A stretch of DNA of 64,000 bases from JAMXLO01 sp963719805 (GTDB lineage: Bacteria > Pseudomonadota > Alphaproteobacteria > Acetobacterales > Acetobacteraceae), in NCBI GenBank assembly GCA_963719805.1, contig CAVRDF010000001.1, forward strand, positions 186,001 to 250,000, read 5' to 3'. The translations under genes and the position numbers were made by a program. Below, one piece after another: positions 57,550-64,000 of the stretch. The notes below the pieces were generated by a model. The model saw nothing but the letters and a program-made list of their open reading frames with translations, did no database searches and had not been told where the DNA came from. Position 1 is the stretch's first letter. Each line of letters begins with the position of its first letter.

Positions 57550-59223
57550 TCAAAACCGCTTTGCCGTTGGCTTCCCCGCGTGACCGATCAGAACTGCCAG
57601 TACCAAGAACTCGCTCGGGCCGCCGATTGCGACAAATGCAATCGCTCCGATCACCGACACAGCAACCGCCCAAGGCACCGAGGGGCTCCATTCCAGGAAC
57701 CGCAATTTCACGCTTGGGAAGTTTGTCGAGCCCGGTTTGACGCCCAGTGCCGGCTCGTACTGCTTCAGGATTTGCAGCGTATTGGGCAGCGCCAGAGCGA
57801 TGACCAGGAGCAGGCAGATCCATTTCCCAGCTCCGATGAAATCCGCAGCGCTTCCGGCCTCGGGCGTTACGCCGACGCGATGCAGAATTCCCGCGAGCGG
57901 CCCCAGCCGGCCGAAGAGGTCCTGCGGCAAGCCGAAACCATTCAACCCGAACACGCCTTTCACCAGGTCCATGGCCGAAGCCATCGTCGGGGCGCGGAAG
58001 AAGATCATCGTCGCGGCAACAGTGAGGAAGGTCACCAGCTGACCCACCGGATGCATGAAGCGGTTATAGCTGCGTCTGTTGGACCAGAGCCGCACAGCGA
58101 ACAGACGCCACCCATGATTGATCGTTATGTAGATACCATTGAGCAGGCCCCAAATGACGAAACCATAACCCGCACCATGCCACAGCCCCGAGATGAACAT
58201 GGTCAGGATCGTCGGGACCATCAGCAGGGAGACGAACGCGCCAATCGTCGCATTCGACCCCGCGAACCCGGGGCGTCCCTTGGCCAGCCGGCGCCTTGTC
58301 AGCGTCAGCACCAGAGGGTTGTAGAGATACGCCGTCAGGAAGCGCGTCAAGGTCATATGCCAGCGAAGCCAGAAGTCGATTATGCTGGGAGCGCGCAGCG
58401 GCGAGTTGAAATTCGGAGGCAGCTTGATGCCGAAGAACCGCGCCAGGCCCAGCGCCATATCGGTATAGCCGGAAAAGTCGAAATAGATCTGCAGCGTGAA
58501 GCCGATCGCCGCCATCCACGCCGTGAAGAACGAAATGCTCGCGCCGGAAGCGGCATGTTCATAGATCGGTGTAACCAGGGGGGCCATCTGGTCGGCGAGA
58601 ACCACCTTCTTGAACAGGCCGAACAGCAATAACGTAAGGCCGACGGCGAAGTTCTCTTTATCGAACCGGCATGAAGCCGTTTGGAACTGCGGCATCATCT
58701 CCCGGTAGTGCACGATCGGCCCGGCGATAAGCTGAGGGAAGAACAGCACGAACGTGCAGTAGTCCTGGAAGCTGAACGTCTTGACGCGCCCAGCCTGCAC
58801 ATCGATCAGGAAGGCGATCTTCTGGAAGGTGATGAAGGATATGCCCAGGGGAAGGATGATGTGCTGCAGGAGCAGGTTTGCGCCAAAGACATCATTGATC
58901 GAGCCGGCAATGAAGTCGGTGTACTTGAAGACCCCGAGAAATCCGATGTTGAGAACGATCCCCAGGATGAGGATCAGTTTTGATCCCCGGGCCGAAGCCT
59001 CGTTTTGAGCCAGCCGCTGAAGCACGCGTGCCAAGGCAAAATTCAGCAGAATGGACGGACCGATGATCAGCACGTTCAACGGCCGCCACCACCCGTAGAA
59101 CACGAGGGACGCGACGATCAGCCAGCGGATCGCCGATACGCGGGAGTACCTGCCGAGCAGCCAGAACCCCAGCAGCGCCACCGGCACAAAGCCGAAGAGG
59201 AACTCGGCGGAATTGAACAGCAT
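57550..59223 (-). CDS. MBOAT-family O-acyltransferase (AlgI/DltB-like)
   Basis: 557 residues with about 11-13 membrane segments. The N-terminus MLFNSAEFLFGFVPVALLGF is typical of AlgI-type proteins. Further hallmarks are FFPQLIAGPIVHYREMMPQF, then DFWLRWHMTLTRFLTAYLYN, and the active-site histidine in MFISGLWHGAGYGFVIWG. It moves an acyl group across the inner membrane onto an extracytoplasmic acceptor. It is the last gene of a leftward cluster, 22 bases after an acyl carrier protein, which could supply the acyl chain. Confidence 0.92.
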   Translation of the reverse strand: MLFNSAEFLFGFVPVALLGFWLLGRYSRVSAIRWLIVASLVFYGWWRPLNVLIIGPSILLNFALARVLQRLAQNEASARGSKLILILGIVLNIGFLGVFKYTDFIAGSINDVFGANLLLQHIILPLGISFITFQKIAFLIDVQAGRVKTFSFQDYCTFVLFFPQLIAGPIVHYREMMPQFQTASCRFDKENFAVGLTLLLFGLFKKVVLADQMAPLVTPIYEHAASGASISFFTAWMAAIGFTLQIYFDFSGYTDMALGLARFFGIKLPPNFNSPLRAPSIIDFWLRWHMTLTRFLTAYLYNPLVLTLTRRRLAKGRPGFAGSNATIGAFVSLLMVPTILTMFISGLWHGAGYGFVIWGLLNGIYITINHGWRLFAVRLWSNRRSYNRFMHPVGQLVTFLTVAATMIFFRAPTMASAMDLVKGVFGLNGFGLPQDLFGRLGPLAGILHRVGVTPEAGSAADFIGAGKWICLLLVIALALPNTLQILKQYEPALGVKPGSTNFPSVKLRFLEWSPSVPWAVAVSVIGAIAFVAIGGPSEFLVLAVLIGHAGKPTAKRF

Positions 59224-59245
59224 TATTCGTCGTCCTCTGCGGGAG

Positions 59246-59518
59246 TTACCGAGAAGGCTGGAGCGCCAACATTCTCGCCACCTCTGTGACCATTGAGCCT
59301 ACGTCGGGGAATGACTCGATGTCGGCTACTTTGAATTTCACGCCGAACTCCAACTCAACCGCGACAATGAAATTGATGTAGTTGAACGAGTCCCATCCGG
59401 GGATATTCTCACGGCGACTGTCCATCTTCAGCACGATCGTATCGTCGAGCAGCAAATCGCGAAGGATGCTGGAGAATGTGGAAAGAATTTCCTCTGTGGT
59501 CACGGTGATGCTCCTCAT
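59246..59518 (-). CDS. Acyl carrier protein
   Basis: 90 residues with the phosphopantetheine serine Ser44 in GWDSFNYINFI and the acidic helix VELEFGVKFKVADIESFPDV that follows in carrier proteins. It is not the housekeeping AcpP (no DSLDTVE). Its position directly before an MBOAT acyltransferase suggests a dedicated carrier for the transferred acyl group, comparable to DltC before DltB. Confidence 0.9.
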   Translation of the reverse strand: MRSITVTTEEILSTFSSILRDLLLDDTIVLKMDSRRENIPGWDSFNYINFIVAVELEFGVKFKVADIESFPDVGSMVTEVARMLALQPSR

Positions 59519-59626
59519 CGCGAAATATGGTCAGGCTCTGAATAACGACCGAAACGCTCCGGCGACAGAACCGGGAAGTGGCGGACGCCTGGTCGCAGCG
59601 AAGGCGCCGCTGCGGGGACCAATGGG

Positions 59627-60692
59627 CTATGGACGCTTGCTGTCCGTTGCACCGTGGCTGTCAAGACATGATCGGATCCGGGGACCCGCCGCCTGGAAAA
59701 AAGCCTCAGACCAGCGTTGCGCGCTTGGCTGGTCCAGATGCCAACCGTCGAATGTTTGAAGGCCCTGCACGTTCTCCGGCGTTACCAACGGCAATCCAAG
59801 GCGGCCGGCGATTGCCTTCGCGGTTCCAATGTCCGTGCCGTTATACGGGACAATGGTCAGGATCACGCACTTATTTTTCGCAAAGCGGGATAGAAAGTCT
59901 GTCGCCGCCGCGACGTTGGTCTCGACTGCGCTCGGGTCGGCAACTGAGTTGTAGGTAACGGGCAAGACCTTCGGGTCTACTGCCCCTTCTGTGCGGTATG
60001 CCCCGGTTTCCCGCGACCGGAAGATCACATACTGCTTGCCGCAGATGATCGGAAGGGTACCGCAGACCCGCTGATGGATGCCTTGCCAAAAGCGCTTGGA
60101 CTTGTAGTCGTCCGCTGCCTTGGGGTCGTGCAGGATTACCTTGACGGGCACGGTCTCCGTCGGCACGAAAAAGTCGTTGACGTTGATGACATAGACGCTG
60201 GCACGGGGCTGGATTCGCTCCAGCAGCCCGCTTTCAAACAGCGAGTTTTCGTAATAGCTGAATCCCAGCACGTAATATCGCGCTGAATTTGCTGAAAACC
60301 AGCGCTCGGTTGGCGCTGTCGAATAAGCGACCGGGACCCGGCTGTTGCCGAGAAATACAACGTCCGCGTTCCTGACCGCTTCCGGCACAGTCGGCTCCAA
60401 ATTGAATTGGAATGCGCCATGCTCGTAGTCGGCGTAATTGGCGCCGTTGCAGTACGCCAGATAGCGATCGGCGCTATAGCCATTTGCCTGGCAGGCAAAG
60501 ATCGTCCGTGTCCGGATCCCATAACCATACGCGGCGAGCGGACCCCACAAGAAGCACGCAGATGTAGATCGTGAGACGATGGGCGAACAGGAGTCCAGAT
60601 ATTCTGGTCCATGCGCTGGGCAATGGAACACTTCCTGAGGACGCGCTTATCATCGGCTCCCCTGTTGGCTTCGCGGTTTGCGAGTTCATCAT
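59627..60692 (-). CDS. SGNH-like (DltD/AlgX-type) membrane-anchored protein, one frameshift
   Basis: About 355 residues from ATG 60692 (AGGGGA upstream). The N-terminal part is in one frame, with a membrane anchor (RLTIYICVLLVG), and continues after a break at about 60.55 kb (one extra G) as PLAAYGYGIRTRTIF. SGNH-like marks are VVFLGNSRVPVAY, where GNSR takes the place of the GDS block, and the C-terminal FDGWHLDQPSAQRW with the Asp-x2-His dyad. Such proteins act with MBOAT proteins in cell-surface acylation. It is 108 bases upstream of the acyl carrier gene. Assignment is by motif and context. Confidence 0.68.
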
Positions 60693-60828
60693 AGTTGCGG
60701 TTTCCCCTAAGCCGACGTCCACGTCCGTCGCCCTATAAGCACCCGTGGCATGCGCGGTATGGAACGGCGCACAGATCAGTATCCGGAGATTTCAGCGATG
60801 CAGCCGGCGGGAGCCGGAGCCGATACGG

Positions 60829-62553
60829 TCATTCACTGCCGGCTTTTTGCACGTTGGACGATGTTTGCGACGCTCGCGCCAGTGTATCGACGATATTCTT
60901 TATCTGCTCGTCATTGAGGCCGAGCATCCGCATCGAAGGCATGACCGTACCGCTGGCGAGTTTTGTCGGATCATTCAGGAATTCTATCAGCCGCGCTTTT
61001 GTCCAAGTTCCGCCGACCTTTCGGAGCCCTGGCGAATACGGAAACAGGTCTGATGCAACAGGCCGGTTGAGCAGATTGCTGAAGCTTGGCGCTGCATCGC
61101 CGGGATGCGTGGGGCCAAAGTGATGGCATCCCAAACAACCGCCGGCTTCTACCTCGCCTAGGAAGGCCGGGGCACGCCGTTTCTGCGCCAACTTGTCCTG
61201 ATCGAGAGAGACGAACATAAGCTGAGTGTCGTCAGTCCAAATTATAATCGTCCCATCTTCTGCTTCGGCAAGATCGCGGATCCTCTGGCCGATCCAGATT
61301 GGCTCGGAGTACAGCACTCGGTCGCCTTCCAACCGAAGCCGAAACAGCGACGACCCTTGCATGGAGCCGACGAGCAGATCACCGTTCCAGCGAGGATCGA
61401 AATTGTCGATCTGAATGAGCTGCGTCGGCGCAACGCTGGGCACCCACGCGAACACCGGAGTTGTATATCCGTTGGTGCGGCCGATAAGCGATGGATCGAT
61501 ATGTTTCGAACCGGCCCCAGCGCCGACGGTGAAGCTACCACCGGTGAAATCGTAGCTGTCATAGGTGGTGCCCAGACTGGCATTCGGCCAACCATAGTTG
61601 CTGCCGTCACGGATAATCTCGAGGCCGTCGCCGCCGCGGGGACCGTTATCGGTGGCGACCAACGCCCCTGACTTGATGAAGGTCAGTCCTTCGGCATTTC
61701 TGACGCCCTTGCTGACCTCGCGCCACTTCTTGCTTGTCAGGTCCAGCTCGATGACCTTGCCAAACGCCGTGTCGGAATTCTGCGCAACGGGCGGGTTGTA
61801 TATAGCGTGGTCGCCGAGGCTCAGAAAAAGTTTGTCGCCCCCATGATAGGCCATCCGGCCGCCGGAGAATGCGGCGTAGCCCGGCATGTAGGTTTCACTG
61901 GTGAATTTGGTCTGCCAATCGCCGGTCGCTGCGAGCGTCAGTGCATCGATCGGGATAACCGAGACGACTGTCCGCAATTTTCCTGCCGTCTCGTCGAATT
62001 GGTCGTAGAGAGCGACAAGTTCCTTCCGGTCCGGCAAAAATGTGATGTCGTGCGCCCGGAACTCCATCTGAGCTTCGGGACTGGCGAGATTGACGTGCTG
62101 CGACGCCGGCCATATTGGGACGCGCACGGATATAGGCTTCCAGGTTGTTCGGCAGCGCTGGAAGCGCCAGTTTTTCAAAAGAGCCGGTTTTCAAATCATA
62201 GCGGAACAGACTGCCAAGCCGGTCCATGATAACGACCGTTGTGCCGACCATGGCGATGGCGCCGCCGAACTTTGCCGCCGGAAGTGTATCCGAAAGCCGC
62301 TTTCCGTTGATGACCAACGGAAGCAGGCTGGTCTGCACATATCTCGGGAAACCGAGATCACCCTTGTCCTGGGGATATTGCAGTTGCTCGGATGCCGTCC
62401 AGTCACGCTGAGAATGTTCGCGCGCGCCACCGGTGCCTTAAGGAAGGCAACGGTGTCAGGAAAACCCACATACTTGTAGAACGCTGCCCCTGCTGCAAAA
62501 CACAAGATCAGGCAGATAAAAGCGCCGAAAATACGAATTAAGCGACCAAGCAT
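60829..62553 (-). CDS. PQQ-dependent sugar dehydrogenase-like protein with C-terminal cytochrome c, frameshifted
   Basis: About 575 residues when joined across breaks near 62.42 and 62.12 kb. The N-terminal signal/anchor is FGAFICLILCFAAGAAFYKY. The glucose/sorbosone dehydrogenase beta-propeller follows: FGGAIAMVGTTVVIMDRLGS, HDITFLPDRKELVALYD, NAEGLTFIKSGALVATDNGP, GSNYGWPNASLG. The last ~110 residues are a class I cytochrome c with the heme site CLGCH and a distal Met (TVMPSMRMLG). It would oxidise a sugar-like alcohol or aldehyde in the periplasm and pass electrons through its own heme. Its start overlaps the preceding gene by 16 bases. Confidence 0.82.
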
Positions 62554-64000
62554 GCAGCTTCACCTTGAACTCGGCGCGGGGCGTCGCCCCAACCATGGAG
62601 TATCAAGTTTTGTTTTAGGCTTATTGCAGCGAGCGGGCCTGTACTTCTCCGCACGATCGGCAGCAGGCAATCGGCGGAGGATGCCAATTGAGCTCCAATG
62701 ATGGACGCGGTCTGGTCGGTAAGCAGGCGTGGCAGACGCTCCACCGTGACACGCAGCGGCGCCCACGTCTGATTGATCTCATCGCAAAGTGTTTCGCCGG
62801 CGGCTTTGGCCATGGCGTACTCGATCATTCCTCGAGGCCGTTCCGTCACGAACTCCGACGACGGATAGAACAGCCAGACATCGCTACGGCGTGTCCGTAA
62901 GGTTTGCGCCAGGTCGAGAAACCCGTCCACGTAAGTGTTGAGGAACGCATCCAATCTCGTGCGCGAGAACAGCGCTGACTGGGCCCGAAAAATGGTGGGG
63001 CTCGCGAAGTAGTAAGCGTGGGTTGGCGTATCGTCGAGTGCTGCCAGTTGCGGCTCGGCCGATTTGGCAGCGTCGTAGGCAAGTGCCTTGCAGCTTCCGC
63101 CGGCAGCGCGAATGTCCTCGACGACGGCATCCGCCTCGGTGCGGCCAACGCGGTAGGTGATCTCCACGTTCGCTCCGCCCATCGCGAGAAGCTTTGCGGT
63201 TATCTCACCCAGCCCACGTGAGCCGCCGATGATCAGCGCCGTGGTTCCCGCGAACTCCTCAGGCGCGACCAGGTCGAAGAGTTCGCTCGACGACGCCTGG
63301 AGGACTGGCGGCACGCGCGATAGACTTTCAACGACGCCGGACAGTCCGCCACCGGCGATGGCTGACCGGACCAAACGAAAGCGCGGATCGGCAGAGACCA
63401 CGCGGAAGTCGAGCTTGTCCTGCAACTCGTGCTCATCGCAAAGATTCACGGCCAGACTGCCATAAATGGAATGAAGCCCCGGACAGACCATACCGACCAG
63501 CAAGGAGCTGGCGGCCAGTGCTGCAACGCGACGAGGCCCCAGCCATTGTGACAATGCCGGGAACATCGCCGCGGCACTTTCTGGAGCGCTTGCGAAAGCG
63601 AGCCGGCCAGACAGTCCGGCCATCTGTTCGAATACCGGATTGTGCGGTTGAACGGGGACGGCGACAGTGTTGCAGGACAGCGATTCGGGTGCGCGGCCGG
63701 CGACGCCGTACTCGATCGTGATCTGTGCCACGGTCAGTCCGGCCACCAGCATATCCAGCACCAGATCAAACCGTGCGTTTGCCTCGTTGCGCGTTGCCGT
63801 AACCACTGTCACCGCCTCATCAATCGCGACGAAACGATTGAAGCGTGCGGTCAGGCGCCGGATTGCGGGCGGCTGCGTTTCCACGTCTGCCAGCACATCG
63901 AGTGCCCACAGCAACAGATGGATGCCGTGGACCGCTGGCGCGCCCGCCTGTGTACGGCGTGCGGCGACTGCGTCGAGGTGCATCGGATTGCGGTCGCCGG
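62538..64000 (-). CDS. MaoC-like dehydratase fused to SDR/ketoreductase (cut by right edge)
   Basis: At least 487 residues, open at the right edge. The first visible block is a hot-dog MaoC motif, GDRNPMHLD, then HGIHLLLWALDVL. The C-terminal half is a short-chain dehydrogenase: ALIIGGSRGLGEITAKLLAM (TGxxxGxG-type NAD(P) site), LAYDAAKS, and FYPSSEFVT...YAMAKAAGE (Ser, Tyr-x3-Lys). MaoC dehydratase and ketoreductase activities act on beta-hydroxyacyl/ketoacyl thioesters, so this fused protein probably shapes an acyl chain on the acyl carrier encoded downstream. It is the first visible gene of the leftward cluster. Confidence 0.78.
   Translation of the reverse strand, partial: GDRNPMHLDAVAARRTQAGAPAVHGIHLLLWALDVLADVETQPPAIRRLTARFNRFVAIDEAVTVVTATRNEANARFDLVLDMLVAGLTVAQITIEYGVAGRAPESLSCNTVAVPVQPHNPVFEQMAGLSGRLAFASAPESAAAMFPALSQWLGPRRVAALAASSLLVGMVCPGLHSIYGSLAVNLCDEHELQDKLDFRVVSADPRFRLVRSAIAGGGLSGVVESLSRVPPVLQASSSELFDLVAPEEFAGTTALIIGGSRGLGEITAKLLAMGGANVEITYRVGRTEADAVVEDIRAAGGSCKALAYDAAKSAEPQLAALDDTPTHAYYFASPTIFRAQSALFSRTRLDAFLNTYVDGFLDLAQTLRTRRSDVWLFYPSSEFVTERPRGMIEYAMAKAAGETLCDEINQTWAPLRVTVERLPRLLTDQTASIIGAQLASSADCLLPIVRRSTGPLAAISLKQNLILHGWGDAPRRVQGEAACLVA

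Overview
The window looks like a high-GC alphaproteobacterial chromosome, most likely Rhodospirillales/Acetobacteraceae-like. The evidence is a permuted two-piece tmRNA gene, a DUF3126 gene (as far as I recall a family known only from alphaproteobacteria), a large Hint_2-domain protein of a kind common in Acetobacteraceae, PQQ biosynthesis and PQQ-dehydrogenase genes, and ThyX. No rRNA, tRNA, CRISPR array or complete insertion sequence was found. Genus and species cannot be told from the sequence alone.

Layout. 0-4.8 kb: an MFS carrier divergent from a tightly overlapping LysR - moaB - N,N-dimethylformamidase-like operon. 4.8-6.9 kb: a small island of different base composition with a decayed MNT-type nucleotidyltransferase and a defence-type reverse transcriptase. 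7-11.1 kb: leftward MFS exporter, an orphan molybdenum hydroxylase large subunit and a MoaD-like protein. 11.2-16.7 kb: J-domain membrane protein, THI5-like binding protein, alpha/beta hydrolase, single receiver domain, DUF3126, and a D-aminopeptidase. 16.8-20.1 kb: asd behind a candidate transcription attenuator, tmRNA, thyX, and a two-gene module behind a perfect 19-base palindrome. 20.1-28.4 kb: RND efflux pump with a CocE-type hydrolase, and a hydratase-amidohydrolase fusion. 28.4-39.2 kb: PanE-like reductase and molybdopterin oxidoreductase facing away from a peptide/opine-type ABC importer with two tandem binding proteins, closed by a creatininase-family amidohydrolase. 39.3-44.2 kb: sensor histidine kinase, second CocE hydrolase, PPP-family phosphatase. 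44.2-45.4 kb: pqqB and a 25-codon pqqA, divergent. 45.4-57.3 kb: a type II secretion locus with genes on both strands (E, F, L, M, N/C-like, D, G, I, K, plus a lytic transglycosylase) ending against a repeat-rich Hint protein. 57.5-64 kb: a leftward cluster of MBOAT acyltransferase, acyl carrier protein, SGNH-like protein, PQQ sugar dehydrogenase with cytochrome c, and a MaoC-SDR fusion cut by the right edge.

The general theme is oxidation, amidohydrolysis and transport of organic substrates, with molybdenum and PQQ cofactors supported locally (moaB, moaD, pqqA, pqqB). The most original segment is the 57.5-64 kb cluster. It combines ACP-linked acyl chemistry, an extracytoplasmic acyltransferase and a periplasmic PQQ/cytochrome dehydrogenase.

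Quality warning: about two dozen coding sequences or junctions are broken by frameshifts, nearly all explainable by one extra base, and they are densest at 30-42 kb. The protein families stay intact on both sides of each break, so I read most of them as sequencing or assembly errors and annotate each gene across its break.
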